Counted from the first letter of the stretch, positions 14,535-24,417 are shown. The stretch: DNA of 32,723 bases from an uncultured Clostridia bacterium (GCA_947652665.1 CANTDZ010000017.1:1-32723), one strand, 5' to 3'. Program-made: numbers and translations. Notes: generated from the sequence alone by a model not told the origin.

Positions 14535-15881
14535 ATGAAAATGCTGCTTATCGGGAACGGAAAAGTCATCACCCGCAGCGCGGCCTGCCCCTACCTGCCG
14601 GACGGCGGGGTTCTCATCGAGGGGGAAAAAATATTGAAAGTCGGCCCCCTGGAAGAACTGCGCGGGGCCTACCCCCAGGTAGAGTTCGTAGACGCAAAGG
14701 GCGGGGTCATCATGCCGGGCCTTATAAACGTGCACACCCATATTTACAGCGGCCTGGCCCGGGGGCTATCCATCGAGGGCTATTCTGCCAGCAATTTCCT
14801 GGAGGTGCTGGAAGGCCAGTGGTGGAACATCGACCGCCACCTGACTCTGGACGGCACCAAAGCCTGCGCCTACGCCACGGTGCTGGACAGCATCCGGGAC
14901 GGCGTGACCACCATCTTTGACCACCACGCCTCCTTCGGTGAGATACCGGGCTCCCTGTTCGCCATTAAAGATGTGTGCCAGGAGCTGGGTATGCGCGCCT
15001 GCCTGTGCTATGAGGTTTCCGAGCGGGACGGCGAGGAAAAGTGCAGGGAGTCCATACAGGAGAACGCGGACTTTGCCCGCTGGGCAAAAGAACAGGACAG
15101 CGACATGATAAAAGCCATGTTTGGCGGGCACGCGCTGTTCACCATCTCGGACAAAACCTTTGAAGAAATGGTAAAGGCCAACGACGGCATGACCGGCTAC
15201 CACATCCACGTGGCCGAGGGCTTGAACGATGTATACGACAGCCAGAAAAATTACGGCTGCCGCCCTATTAACCGCCTGCTCTATAACGGCATCCTGGGGG
15301 AAAAGACCATGCTGGGCCACTGCATCCATATTTCCCCGGCGGAGCTGGACATCCTCCAGGAGACAAACACCATGGTCTGCCACAACCCGGAGTCCAACAT
15401 GGGCAACGCGGTAGGGTGCTCGCCGGTTTTGCAGATGTATGGGCGGGGCATCCTCATCGGCCTGGGCACGGACGCGTATACGCACGATATGCTGGAAAGC
15501 TTAAAGGTTCTGCTGCCCATGCAGCGGCATAACGCCTGCCACCCCAACGTGGGCTGGTCGGAAGCCACCGGGATGCTCTTCAAGAACAATCCGGCCATCT
15601 GCGCCCGGTACTTCCAGAAGCCCGTGGGCGTACTGGAACCCGGCGCCGCGGCGGACGTGATTGTCATGGACTATAAGCCCTTCACGCCCTTCTCGGACGA
15701 AAACATAGATGGGCACATGCTTTTTGGCATGATGGGCAAGAACTGCCGCACCACCATCATTAACGGCAAGGTGCTGTATAAGGATCGGGAGTTTGTGGGC
15801 ATCGACGAGGACAGGATAAATGCCTGGACCATGGAGCAGAGCAAAAAGCTGTGGGGCGAGCTGAGCCACCGCACCTATTAA
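14535..15881 (+). CDS. ssnA: Amidohydrolase SsnA (putative aminohydrolase)
   Basis: 448-residue amidohydrolase-superfamily TIM-barrel enzyme of the SsnA family, related to guanine and chlorohydrolase-type deaminases. Metal-site motifs are PGLINVHTHIYSGLARG (H67, H69), YHIHVAEG, LGHCIHISPAEL and IGLGTDAYTHDMLESLK. It begins and ends with the beta-sandwich typical of the superfamily. AAGGAGG precedes the ATG. In anaerobic purine clusters SsnA acts on an oxidised or reduced purine or its ring-opened product; the exact substrate cannot be read here. First gene of the operon with ygfK and xdh, 21 nt before ygfK. Confidence 0.93.
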   Translation: MKMLLIGNGKVITRSAACPYLPDGGVLIEGEKILKVGPLEELRGAYPQVEFVDAKGGVIMPGLINVHTHIYSGLARGLSIEGYSASNFLEVLEGQWWNIDRHLTLDGTKACAYATVLDSIRDGVTTIFDHHASFGEIPGSLFAIKDVCQELGMRACLCYEVSERDGEEKCRESIQENADFARWAKEQDSDMIKAMFGGHALFTISDKTFEEMVKANDGMTGYHIHVAEGLNDVYDSQKNYGCRPINRLLYNGILGEKTMLGHCIHISPAELDILQETNTMVCHNPESNMGNAVGCSPVLQMYGRGILIGLGTDAYTHDMLESLKVLLPMQRHNACHPNVGWSEATGMLFKNNPAICARYFQKPVGVLEPGAAADVIVMDYKPFTPFSDENIDGHMLFGMMGKNCRTTIINGKVLYKDREFVGIDEDRINAWTMEQSKKLWGELSHRTY

Positions 15882-15902
15882 AACGATTGGGAGGAAATAA
15901 CA

Positions 15903-18899
15903 ATGAGCGATATTATGCGGCCTATCCCATTTGGGAAGCTGATGGACTGGATTTTGACGGAGTATAAGGAAAGCGGCAGCGTATTTGGGGTTTCCAAGCT
16001 GGTGCGCCATGAAAATGGCAAAGCCCTGCCTATGTTCAAGGAGAAAATCGAGTCTCCCTTTGGCCCGGCGGCGGGCCCCCATACCCAGCTGGCCCAGAAC
16101 ATCGTGGCGGCTTATGGGGCTGGGTCCCGGTTTTTTGAGCTGAAGACCGTGCAGATTATGGACGGCGAGGAGCTTTCCAAGTGCGTAAACAAGCCCTGCA
16201 TCACCGCTGACGATGAGTGTTATAACTGCGAATGGTCCACGGAGCTCACCGTGCCCCAGGCCTTTGCGGAGTATGTAAAGGCCTGGTTTGCCTGCAAGCT
16301 GCTGGCGAAAGAATTGGGCCTGGGCGACCCGGAGGGCTTTGTGTTCAATATGTCCGTGGGCTATGATTTGAAGGGCATCCAAAGCGAGAAGGTTGACAAG
16401 TACATTGAAGGCATGAAGGACGCTTCCGGCACAGAAATATGGCAGGAATGTATGGACTGGGCCCTGTCGAACCTGGGAAAATTCCAGAAAGTGGACGAAG
16501 CCTATGTGAAGTCCATCAGCCCCAGGGTGTCCGAGTCCATCACCGAATCCACCCTGCACGGCTGTCCGCCCGATGAAATTGAGCGCATCGCCACTTACCT
16601 TATTACGGAAAAGAACCTGAATACCTATGTCAAGTGCAATCCCACCCTGCTGGGCTACGAGTTTGCCCGCAAAACCCTGGACGGCCTGGGCTTTGACTAT
16701 ATTGTGTTTGACGACCACCACTTTGTAGAGGACCTGCAAATGGCAGACGCCCTGCCCATGTTCCGCCGCTTGATGGCCCTTACCAAAGAGCGCGGCTTGG
16801 AGTTCGGCGTAAAGCTGACCAACACCTTCCCCGTAGACGTGGCGGCTGGCGAGCTGCCCTCGGAGGAGATGTATATGTCCGGGCGTTCGCTGTACCCCCT
16901 GTCCTTGTCCCTGGCGGAAAAGCTCACCCGGGAATTTGAGGGCAAGCTTCGCATCTCCTATTCCGGCGGCGCGGACGCGGTGTCCATCCGCCCTCTGTTT
17001 GAAGCGGGGATTTGGCCCATCACGGTGGCTACCACCGTTTTGAAGCCCGGCGGCTACCAGCGCATGAGCCAGATGGGCTGGGAGCTGATGGACATCGACT
17101 ACAGTGCCTGGGCAGGCGTAGACGGGGAAAAGGTCAGCGCTTTGGTGGGCTCCATCTCGAAGGACGGCTACTGGACGAAGCCCGTAAAGCCCATCCCCAG
17201 CCGCAAGAACGGAAAGAAAGTCCCGCTTCTGGACTGCTTTAACGCTCCCTGCCGCAGCGGGTGCCCCATCGAGCAGGATATCCCCGCCTATCTTATGGCG
17301 GTGCAGGCTGGCAGGTTTGAAGAAGCTTTAGAAATCATCACCCAGCGCAACCCGCTGCCCTTTATTACGGGGACTATCTGTTCCCACCGCTGCCAGGACA
17401 AATGTATGCGAAACGCCTATGACGAGAGCGTCTACATCCGCGCCCAGAAGCTGAAAGCGGCAGAGGGCGGCTTCGAGGCCCTCCTGCCCAAAGTACAGCC
17501 CGGCAAGCCCGTAGAGGGCAAGAAGGTCGCCGTCATTGGCGGCGGGCCCGGCGGTATGGCGGCGGCGTTTTTCCTGGGCCGTGCCGGGGTGGACGTGAGC
17601 GTGTTCGAGCGCAAGGATTCCCTGGGCGGCATCGTGCGCCATGTGATTCCGGAGTTCCGCATTCCCCATGAGTCCATCGACAAGGACGCGAAGCTGCTGG
17701 AGGCCGTAGGGGCCAAGGTCAAGCTGAACACGGAAGTGACGGACGCAAAGGCTCTCTTTGATGAAGGCTACACCCATGTGATTCTGGCGGTCGGCGCTTG
17801 GGCCAAGCCCGGTGCTGTGCTGGAATATGGCGATGAAATGAACGTCATCGACTTCCTGGAGAAGGCTAAGAAGCAGCCGGAGTCTTTGAACTTGGGCAAA
17901 AATCTGGTGGTCATCGGTGGCGGCAACACCGCCATGGATGCGGCTCGGGCGGCTAAGCGCCTGCCAGGTGTGGAAATGGTCTCCCTGGTTTACCGCCGCA
18001 CCAAGCGTTATATGCCCGCCGACCAGGAAGAGTTGGAGCTGGCTGTTTCCGACGGCGTGGAGTTCCGGGAACTGCTGGCTCCGGAGGGTGTGAAGGACGG
18101 CAGTCTCACCTGCAAGGTCATGGAGCTGGGCGCACCGGATGCTTCCGGACGGCGCTCCCCTGTGGACACGGGGCGCACCACCCAGGTGGATGCGGATACC
18201 GTGATCGTGGCGGTAGGCGAAAAGGTCAACACGGCGCTGTATGAGGCTAACGGCCTGGAAGTTGACAAGCGCGGCCGGGCCGTTGTGGATGCCGGGACGA
18301 TGGAGTCCAGCGTGAAAAATGTATATGTTATTGGCGATGGGCAGACGGGCCCCGCTACCGTAGTGGAAGCTATTGCCGGGGCGACCAAGGCCGCAAAGGC
18401 CATTGAGAGCTTCTGCACCGAGTGCTTTGTAGAGAAAAACATAAACGCCGATTATAGCGCCCCCCTCCAAAAGCGCGGCGACCTGTGCGCTGACTGCAAG
18501 GGTTGCGACGACAGTCGCTGTCTGGGCTGTGCCACGGTCTGCGAGACGTGCACCGAGGTGTGCCCCAACCGTGCCAATGTGGCAATCGCCGTACCTGGTA
18601 TGCGCCAGCGGCAAATCATCCACGTGGACGGCATGTGCAACGAGTGCGGCAACTGCGGCACCTTCTGCCCCTATGAAAGCCGGCCTTATAAGGATAAGTT
18701 CACCCTGTTCTGGAGCCGGGAGGACTTCGACAACAGCGAAAACAACGGCTTCCTGCGCTTGGACGGCACCAAGACCCTGGTGCGGTTAGAGGGCAAGGTG
18801 GGCGAATACGATGTGGCAGATTCGAATTGCGGCCTGGGAGAGGGCTTGTGCAAACTGGTGGAGACCGTGTATAATGAGTACAGTTATCTTCTTGTTTGA
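15903..18899 (+). CDS. ygfK: YgfK, flavin/Fe-S oxidoreductase of the selenate reductase-like family
   Basis: 998 residues in four blocks. An N-terminal dihydroorotate dehydrogenase-like domain (MRPIPFGKLMDWI, SPFGPAAGPHTQLAQN) is followed by a GltD-type Fe-S entry with cysteines in FNAPCRSGCPIEQD. Next comes an FAD/NAD(P) module (VAVIGGGPGGMAAAFFLGRAG and VVIGGGNTAMDAARAAKRL, YVIGDGQTGPATVVEAI). The C-terminus is ferredoxin-like, with cysteine clusters at about 862-887 and 912-922. The family is annotated as putative selenate reductase, but its link to anaerobic purine use suggests it reduces a purine or exchanges electrons with the Se-Mo hydroxylase. It lies between ssnA and xdh, with xdh starting 14 nt later. 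Full length. Confidence 0.94.
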   Translation: MSDIMRPIPFGKLMDWILTEYKESGSVFGVSKLVRHENGKALPMFKEKIESPFGPAAGPHTQLAQNIVAAYGAGSRFFELKTVQIMDGEELSKCVNKPCITADDECYNCEWSTELTVPQAFAEYVKAWFACKLLAKELGLGDPEGFVFNMSVGYDLKGIQSEKVDKYIEGMKDASGTEIWQECMDWALSNLGKFQKVDEAYVKSISPRVSESITESTLHGCPPDEIERIATYLITEKNLNTYVKCNPTLLGYEFARKTLDGLGFDYIVFDDHHFVEDLQMADALPMFRRLMALTKERGLEFGVKLTNTFPVDVAAGELPSEEMYMSGRSLYPLSLSLAEKLTREFEGKLRISYSGGADAVSIRPLFEAGIWPITVATTVLKPGGYQRMSQMGWELMDIDYSAWAGVDGEKVSALVGSISKDGYWTKPVKPIPSRKNGKKVPLLDCFNAPCRSGCPIEQDIPAYLMAVQAGRFEEALEIITQRNPLPFITGTICSHRCQDKCMRNAYDESVYIRAQKLKAAEGGFEALLPKVQPGKPVEGKKVAVIGGGPGGMAAAFFLGRAGVDVSVFERKDSLGGIVRHVIPEFRIPHESIDKDAKLLEAVGAKVKLNTEVTDAKALFDEGYTHVILAVGAWAKPGAVLEYGDEMNVIDFLEKAKKQPESLNLGKNLVVIGGGNTAMDAARAAKRLPGVEMVSLVYRRTKRYMPADQEELELAVSDGVEFRELLAPEGVKDGSLTCKVMELGAPDASGRRSPVDTGRTTQVDADTVIVAVGEKVNTALYEANGLEVDKRGRAVVDAGTMESSVKNVYVIGDGQTGPATVVEAIAGATKAAKAIESFCTECFVEKNINADYSAPLQKRGDLCADCKGCDDSRCLGCATVCETCTEVCPNRANVAIAVPGMRQRQIIHVDGMCNECGNCGTFCPYESRPYKDKFTLFWSREDFDNSENNGFLRLDGTKTLVRLEGKVGEYDVADSNCGLGEGLCKLVETVYNEYSYLLV

Positions 18900-18913
18900 G
18901 AAGGAGAGTTAAA

Positions 18914-21496
18914 ATGGCAGAGAACTATGTTTTTACAGTCAACGGCGTACAGCGCGAGACAGCAGAAGATAAATCCCTGCTGCGCTACCTGCGGGACGAC
19001 CTGCACCTGCACTCAGTAAAAGACGGCTGCAGCGAGGGCGCTTGCGGCACCTGCACCATCGTGGTGGACGGCAAAGCTATGCGGGCGTGCATCCTGACAA
19101 CAAAAAAGGCAGTGGGGAAAAGCATCCTTACCGTAGAAGGCCTTACGCCCCGGGAACAGGAAGCCTTTGTCTATGCCTTTGGCAAGGTGGGGGCTGTGCA
19201 GTGCGGATTCTGCATCCCCGGCATGGTCATGGCGGGCAAGGCCCTGCTGGATGTGAATCCCGACCCGGACGAGGCCGCCATCAAAAAAGCCATACGGGGC
19301 AATGTGTGCCGGTGCACGGGGTATAAGAAGATTATCGAGGGCATCTCCCTTGCCGCCGCCATTTTGCGGGGAGACGAGTCCATCGATAGCCTGGAGCAGG
19401 GCGACGAGTACGGCGTAGGCAAGCGTGCCTTCCGCGTCGACGTGCGGGGTAAGGTGCTGGGCACCGGCGAGTATGTGGACGACGTGGAGATGGAAGGCAT
19501 GGCCCACGCCTCCGCCGTGCGGTCTGAGTATCCCCGGGCCAAGGTGCTGGACATCCACACCGAAGCGGCCCTGGCCCTGCCCGGCGTGCTGGCGGTACTG
19601 ACAGCTGAAGATGTACCCCACAACAAAGTGGGCCACATCCAGCAGGACTGGGATGTGATGATTGCCAAGGGGGACACCACCCGCTGTGTAGGGGATGCCA
19701 TCTGCCTGGTCATCGCAGAAACGCCGGTTATTCTGGAAGCGGCCAAGAAGCTCATCAAAATCGACTATGAGCCCCTGGAACCTGTGCGCACGATACAGGA
19801 GGCCATGGCCGAGGGCGCGCCGCTCATCCACTCGAAGGGCAACCTGTGCCAAAGCCGCCACGTCACCCGGGGCGATGCCAAGACAGCGTTGGCAAACTCC
19901 AAATACACCGTGACCCAAAGCTACCGCACCCCCTTCACCGAGCACGCCTTCTTAGAGCCCGAGTGCGCCGTGGCCTTCCCTTACAAGGACGGGGTCAAGG
20001 TGCTGACCACCGACCAGGGCGTGTTCGATACCCGCAAGGAAATCAGTATCATGCTGGGCTGGGACCCGGAGAAAATCGTGGTGGAGAACAAGCTGGTGGG
20101 CGGCGGCTTCGGCGGCAAGGAGGATGTGTCTGTACAGCACCTGGCGGTGCTGGCGGCCTTGAAGGTGCAGCGCCCGGTAAAGGTGAAGTTTACCCGCCAG
20201 GAGTCCATCCGCTTCCACCCCAAGCGCCATTATATGGAGGGCACCTTCACTCTGGGCTGTGACGAGAACGGCATCTTCACCGGCCTTGACTGCGAGATAT
20301 ACTTTGACACCGGCGCGTACGCTTCCCTGTGCGGCCCGGTGCTGGAACGCGCCTGTACCCATTCAGTGGGCCCCTACTGCTACCAGAACACCGATATCCG
20401 GGGCTACGGATATTACACCAACAACCCGCCTGCCGGGGCGTTCCGAGGCTTTGGCGTGTGCCAGAGTGAATTTGCGCTGGAATCGAACATAAACCTTTTG
20501 GCAGAGAAAGTGGGCATTTCCCCCTGGGAGATCCGTTACCGCAACGCCATCGAGCCCGGCAATGTGCTGCCCAACGGGCAGATTGCCGACTGCTCCACCG
20601 CTCTGAAGGAAACCTTGCTGGCGGTAAAGGACGCTTACGAACAGAATCCGGGCCGTGCGGGCATCGCCTGTGCCATGAAAAATGCCGGCGTAGGCGTGGG
20701 CCTGCCGGACAAAGGCCGCTGCAAGCTGGTGGTGAAGGACGGCATGGTGGAGCTCTACTCGGCCGCATCGGATATCGGCCAGGGGTGTGCCACCGTGTTC
20801 CTTCAGGTGCTGGCGGAGACAACGGGCCTGCCCTTGTCCAAAATCAAGAACATGGGCAGCAACTCCGAGGTGGCCCCGGATTCCGGCACCACTTCCGGTT
20901 CCCGCCAGACGCTGATAACCGGCGAGGCCGTTCGCATGGCGGCAGCTGACCTGAATCGAGATATGCAAGCGGCAGGGGGTGCTCTGGACGCTTTGGAGGG
21001 TAAAGAGTATTTTGCCGAGTTCTTCGACCCCACCGACAAGCTGGGTGCGGACAAACCCAATCCCAAAAGTCACGTGGCCTACGGCTTCGCCACTCATGTG
21101 GTGGTGCTGGACGATGACGGCAAAGTGAAAGAGGTCTATGCTGCCCACGACTCCGGCAAGGTAGTTAACCCCACCTCCATTCAGGGGCAGATTGAAGGCG
21201 GCGTGCTCATGGGCCTGGGCTATGCGCTCACGGAGGATTTCCCTTTGAAGGACTGCGTACCCACGGCGAAATTTGGCACCTTAGGGCTCATGCGCGCTGA
21301 CCAGATTCCGGATATTCACGCCATCTACGTGGAGAAGGAGGAACTGCTGCCCTTCGCCTACGGTGCCAAGGGTATCGGCGAAATCGCCACCATCCCCACC
21401 GCCCCGGCGGTACAGGGGGCCTATTACGCCAAAGATCATGTGCTGCGTACCAGTCTGCCTATGCAGGATACTTTCTATAAGAAAACAAAGAAATAA
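18914..21496 (+). CDS. xdh: Selenium-dependent molybdenum hydroxylase (xanthine dehydrogenase-like)
   Basis: 860 residues. The N-terminus carries two [2Fe-2S] clusters: C39, C44, C47, C59 and C97, C100, C132, C134. The molybdenum-cofactor domain follows directly (FRVDVRGKVLGTGEYVDD, GGGFGGKED, PAGAFRGFGVCQ, TTSGSRQT, and the terminal GAKGIGEIA with the conserved glutamate). There is no FAD domain between them. Members hydroxylate purines such as xanthine or hypoxanthine, with selenium as a cofactor ligand; selenium dependence is inferred from SelD, YqeB and YqeC. The start is ATG 18914 after AAGGAG; an upstream TTG overlapping ygfK is less likely. Electrons must leave through a partner, probably YgfK or the Nfn-like pair. 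Confidence 0.94.
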   Translation: MAENYVFTVNGVQRETAEDKSLLRYLRDDLHLHSVKDGCSEGACGTCTIVVDGKAMRACILTTKKAVGKSILTVEGLTPREQEAFVYAFGKVGAVQCGFCIPGMVMAGKALLDVNPDPDEAAIKKAIRGNVCRCTGYKKIIEGISLAAAILRGDESIDSLEQGDEYGVGKRAFRVDVRGKVLGTGEYVDDVEMEGMAHASAVRSEYPRAKVLDIHTEAALALPGVLAVLTAEDVPHNKVGHIQQDWDVMIAKGDTTRCVGDAICLVIAETPVILEAAKKLIKIDYEPLEPVRTIQEAMAEGAPLIHSKGNLCQSRHVTRGDAKTALANSKYTVTQSYRTPFTEHAFLEPECAVAFPYKDGVKVLTTDQGVFDTRKEISIMLGWDPEKIVVENKLVGGGFGGKEDVSVQHLAVLAALKVQRPVKVKFTRQESIRFHPKRHYMEGTFTLGCDENGIFTGLDCEIYFDTGAYASLCGPVLERACTHSVGPYCYQNTDIRGYGYYTNNPPAGAFRGFGVCQSEFALESNINLLAEKVGISPWEIRYRNAIEPGNVLPNGQIADCSTALKETLLAVKDAYEQNPGRAGIACAMKNAGVGVGLPDKGRCKLVVKDGMVELYSAASDIGQGCATVFLQVLAETTGLPLSKIKNMGSNSEVAPDSGTTSGSRQTLITGEAVRMAAADLNRDMQAAGGALDALEGKEYFAEFFDPTDKLGADKPNPKSHVAYGFATHVVVLDDDGKVKEVYAAHDSGKVVNPTSIQGQIEGGVLMGLGYALTEDFPLKDCVPTAKFGTLGLMRADQIPDIHAIYVEKEELLPFAYGAKGIGEIATIPTAPAVQGAYYAKDHVLRTSLPMQDTFYKKTKK

Positions 21497-21510
21497 GGAG
21501 AGGTGTCGGC

Positions 21511-22530
21511 ATGAAGAACCGTTTCATTCCCATCTTGCTTGTGATGCTGTTCCTGTTCCAGCTGACCGCCTGCGCAGGGGAGAGCGAGGCCGCTTCGGGG
21601 GCCGTCACTGTCACCGACCAGGCGGGGCGGGAAGTCACCCTAGAAGCACCGGCTGAAAAAATTGTTTCCTGCTACTATCTCGTGACCTCGTCCCTGCTGG
21701 CCCTGGGCCGGGAGGAGAACATTGTGGGCATTGAGATGAGCGCGGACAAGCGGGAGCTCTACAAGCTGGCGGCCCCCCGTATGCTGGAACTGCCGGGAGT
21801 GGGCTCGGGCAAGGAGACGAACATCGAAGCCATTGCCGCACTGGAGCCGGACCTGGTTATCCTCTCCACCAAGCAGGGGGAGGCCGCTGACACACTGGCA
21901 GGGTTAGGCATCCCCGCCGTGCTGGTGGAGCCGGAAACCTACGAAGCCTTTAACGGCATGGTCGAGATGCTGGGCACCCTGTGCGGCTGTGAGGAAGAGG
22001 CCGATGAACTGGTAGCTTATTACGATTCCATAGCCCATAAGGTCACAGCTCTGACGGAAGATGTGGAGGAGCGGCCTGCTGTCTACCTGTGCGGGGCGGG
22101 GTCCTACCTTCGCTCCTGTGCCGGAGGCATGTACCAGCGGCAGATGATCGACATGGCCGGGGGACAGTGCGTCTCGGATGAATTGGACGGAGCCAAATGG
22201 GTGGATATCTCCGCTGAACAGCTGGTGGACTGGAACCCAGAAGTAATCTTTGCGGTCAGCTACGCGGAGTACACCCTGGAGGACATAGCCGCCGACACAG
22301 CCCTTTCCGGGCTGAAGGCCATAGAAGGGGGTCGGCTCTATACCGTGCCCTCGGAAATCGAAGCCTGGGACTACCCCCAGCCCTCGTCCATACTGGGCCT
22401 TTTGTGGATGGCCCATGTGCTCCACCCGGAACTTGTGAGCCAGGAGGACTATGTACAGGAAGCGGAGAATTTCTATAGCAAATACTTTGGCTTGACCGTC
22501 ACTCCAGAACAGCTCGGGGTAGACCGCTAG
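21511..22530 (+). CDS. ABC transporter substrate-binding lipoprotein (FepB/BtuF type)
   Basis: 339 residues with a lipoprotein signal: a charged start, a hydrophobic core and the lipobox LTAC with C21. The mature part is a periplasmic-binding protein of the iron-siderophore/cobalamin class (VTVTDQAGREVTLEAPAEKIVSCYYLVTSSLLALG, GKETNIEAIAALEPDLVI, WVDISAEQLVDWNPEVIF). The ending WDYPQPSSILGLLWMAHVLHPE resembles metal or oxyanion importers. It starts 14 nt after xdh and heads a complete importer. In this operon molybdate or tungstate for the hydroxylase is a natural guess (MolABC-type systems share this architecture), but iron or another ligand is possible. Confidence 0.87.
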   Translation: MKNRFIPILLVMLFLFQLTACAGESEAASGAVTVTDQAGREVTLEAPAEKIVSCYYLVTSSLLALGREENIVGIEMSADKRELYKLAAPRMLELPGVGSGKETNIEAIAALEPDLVILSTKQGEAADTLAGLGIPAVLVEPETYEAFNGMVEMLGTLCGCEEEADELVAYYDSIAHKVTALTEDVEERPAVYLCGAGSYLRSCAGGMYQRQMIDMAGGQCVSDELDGAKWVDISAEQLVDWNPEVIFAVSYAEYTLEDIAADTALSGLKAIEGGRLYTVPSEIEAWDYPQPSSILGLLWMAHVLHPELVSQEDYVQEAENFYSKYFGLTVTPEQLGVDR

Positions 22531-22552
22531 GCCAAAACAGGAGGTGATGAAC

Positions 22553-23542
22553 ATGCGTAAGGCGGCCTGGTTCTGGCTGGCGCTTTTGCTCATCGTCTCC
22601 TTTTTTGTTTCCTGCCTGTGCGGCCGGTACAGCCTGGGCCTGGCTGATTTCTGGGAAATCCTCACAGGTCAGGCGGCGGGCACCATGAAAGCCAACGTGT
22701 TCTGGAACATCCGGGTGGCCCGCGCCTGCGTGGTGGGGGTGTGCGGAGCGGCTCTATCCCTGGCAGGGTTTGTGTACCAGGGGCTGTTTTCCAACCCTCT
22801 GGTTTCGCCTGATGTGCTGGGAGTCAGCGGCGGGGCGTCGGTGGGGGCGATCGCGTGCATCCTTTTTTGGGGCGGCTCCATGGGGCTTTTGGAGGTTTCC
22901 GCCTTTGCAGGAGGCATCCTCACGGTAGGGCTGGCGTTGCTGCTTTCTAAAGCCATTGGCGGCAGCCGGGTTTTCGACCTGATTCTTTCAGGCATCATCC
23001 TCAGCGCCGTGGCGAACGCTCTCATCATGGCTATGAAATACATGGCCGACCCCACTCAGCAGCTGGCGGTCATCGACTACTGGCTTATGGGCAGCTTCAG
23101 CCTTTGCGGGTGGGAGGAGTTTTTCGCCGTGGCCCCTTTGTGCCTGTGTGCGGCCTTGGTGCTGGCCCTGCTTCGCTACCGTTTGAAGGTGCTGACCCTG
23201 GGCGACGAGGAAGCCGCCAGCTTAGGGATAGCCGTCCTGCCGGTGCGGGTGATCAGCATCGTCTGCGCAACCGTGTTGGTAGCGGCTTCGGTTTCGGTGA
23301 GCGGCATTGTGTCTTGGGTGGGGCTCATCGTCCCCCACCTGGTACGGGCGCTGCTGGGGGAGGACTTCGAGGCAAACTTTTTCCAGACTGCCCTGTGCGG
23401 CGCATCCCTGTTGATGCTGGCCGATACCCTGGCCCGCAGCCTCCTGCCCTCGGAAATCCCCATCAGCATCCTGACCTCCCTCATGGGGGCGCTGTTCCTG
23501 TGCGGGTTCCTGCTGTGGCGCAGGGTGAAAAAGGAGGGATAG
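22553..23542 (+). CDS. ABC transporter permease, FecCD family
   Basis: About 329 residues with nine to ten hydrophobic segments, the inner-membrane channel of a type II importer. Family motifs are NIRVARACVVGVCGAALSLAG, YQGLFSNPLVSPDVLGVSGGA, LILSGIILSAVANAL, YWLMGSFS and VSGIVSWVGLIVPHLVRALLGED. The ATG at 22553 is 7 nt after AGGAGGT; an earlier GTG and ATG in the same frame are too close to the ribosome site. It works with the lipoprotein upstream and the ATPase, which begins 2 nt after its stop. One permease gene suggests a homodimeric channel. Confidence 0.92.
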   Translation: MRKAAWFWLALLLIVSFFVSCLCGRYSLGLADFWEILTGQAAGTMKANVFWNIRVARACVVGVCGAALSLAGFVYQGLFSNPLVSPDVLGVSGGASVGAIACILFWGGSMGLLEVSAFAGGILTVGLALLLSKAIGGSRVFDLILSGIILSAVANALIMAMKYMADPTQQLAVIDYWLMGSFSLCGWEEFFAVAPLCLCAALVLALLRYRLKVLTLGDEEAASLGIAVLPVRVISIVCATVLVAASVSVSGIVSWVGLIVPHLVRALLGEDFEANFFQTALCGASLLMLADTLARSLLPSEIPISILTSLMGALFLCGFLLWRRVKKEG

Positions 23543-23544
23543 TC

Positions 23545-24330
23545 ATGCTGGAAATAAAAGGCGTTACCGTGCGCAGAGGAAAAAAGCTTGTTCTGCGTGA
23601 TATAAGCCTGTCCCTTATCCGCGGGCAGCTTACTGGAGTGCTGGGGCTAAACGGCGCAGGCAAGACCACCCTGATACACGCTATACTGGGCTTCTGCCCC
23701 ATAGCCGGGATGATTGAATTGGACGGGCACTCCCTGGCCCAGATGGGCGCAAAGGAAAGAGCAAAGCAGATGGCCTACGTGCCCCAAAGCAATCAAACGG
23801 GCATCCGCTTTTCCGTGGAAGATTTCGTGTCCATGGGCGTAACGGCGTACCTGGGGGCCTTTTCCCGGCCTGGGCAGGTGGAGATGGAAAGGGCCAAGGC
23901 CATTCTGAGCGATTTGGGTTGTGGGCACCTGATCGGGCGGGGCATGGATAAAATAAGCGGCGGCGAGGGCCGCATGGCGTACTTGGCCCGGGCCGTGATG
24001 CAGGGGGCTCTCTGGCTGCTGCTGGACGAGCCCGTGGCTTCTTTGGACTTTTCCCGCCAGCACACGTTCCTTACCCATCTGCGGGAATACGTCCGCCAAA
24101 AGAATGCAGGATGCCTGATGACCATACACGACCCGGAGCTAGCCTATACTTATTGCGACAGGCTCGTATTCCTGCACCGGGGGCAGGTGGTGGCTGACCT
24201 GGAAGCCGGGCAGCAGACAGAGCTCGGGAAAGCCCTGCAGACGGTTTACGGGGAACAGGTCACGATGGATTTCCAAAATGGCAAACTAATAATGGGGTGG
24301 GCTGAAAAAAAATTTGAAAAAAGCCCATAA
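23545..24330 (+). CDS. ABC transporter ATP-binding protein (FepC/BtuD type)
   Basis: 261-residue ATPase. Walker A is GLNGAGKT (34-41), the Q-loop region is AYVPQSNQTG, the signature is the slightly altered ISGGEGRMAYLARA, and Walker B is LWLLLDEPVASLD, followed by MTIHDPELAY with the switch histidine. It energises the FecCD permease. The ATG at 23545 follows AAGGAGG; a longer frame from 23104 runs inside the permease gene in another reading frame and is not real. It ends 5 nt before the -35 element of the dpaL promoter, closing the ssnA operon without a clear terminator. Confidence 0.93.
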   Translation: MLEIKGVTVRRGKKLVLRDISLSLIRGQLTGVLGLNGAGKTTLIHAILGFCPIAGMIELDGHSLAQMGAKERAKQMAYVPQSNQTGIRFSVEDFVSMGVTAYLGAFSRPGQVEMERAKAILSDLGCGHLIGRGMDKISGGEGRMAYLARAVMQGALWLLLDEPVASLDFSRQHTFLTHLREYVRQKNAGCLMTIHDPELAYTYCDRLVFLHRGQVVADLEAGQQTELGKALQTVYGEQVTMDFQNGKLIMGWAEKKFEKSP

Positions 24331-24335
24331 GGCCC

Positions 24336-24363
24336 TTGACATTCTGTGCACAAGTGGTATTAT
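24336..24363 (+). promoter_or_regulatory. Promoter of the dpaL operon
   Basis: TTGACA (24336-24341), 16 bp, then TATTAT (24358-24363). Within the spacer lies the perfect 8-bp palindrome TGTGCACA (24345-24352), a possible operator. The leader to dpaL is short and A-rich. Confidence 0.65.
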
Positions 24364-24417
24364 ATAGATAACAAACAAAAAGTAAGAAAGCCAAAAAAAT
24401 ATTTAGGAGGCAGGGCG

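Noticed and set aside
17328-18623. Long minus-strand frame opposite ygfK
   Set aside because: Mirror frame of a strongly supported gene with no recognisable protein family and no ribosome site.
23104-23544. N-terminal extension of the ABC ATPase into the permease gene
   Set aside because: The extension is an out-of-frame reading of the FecCD permease. AAGGAGG and an ATG at 23545 mark the real start.
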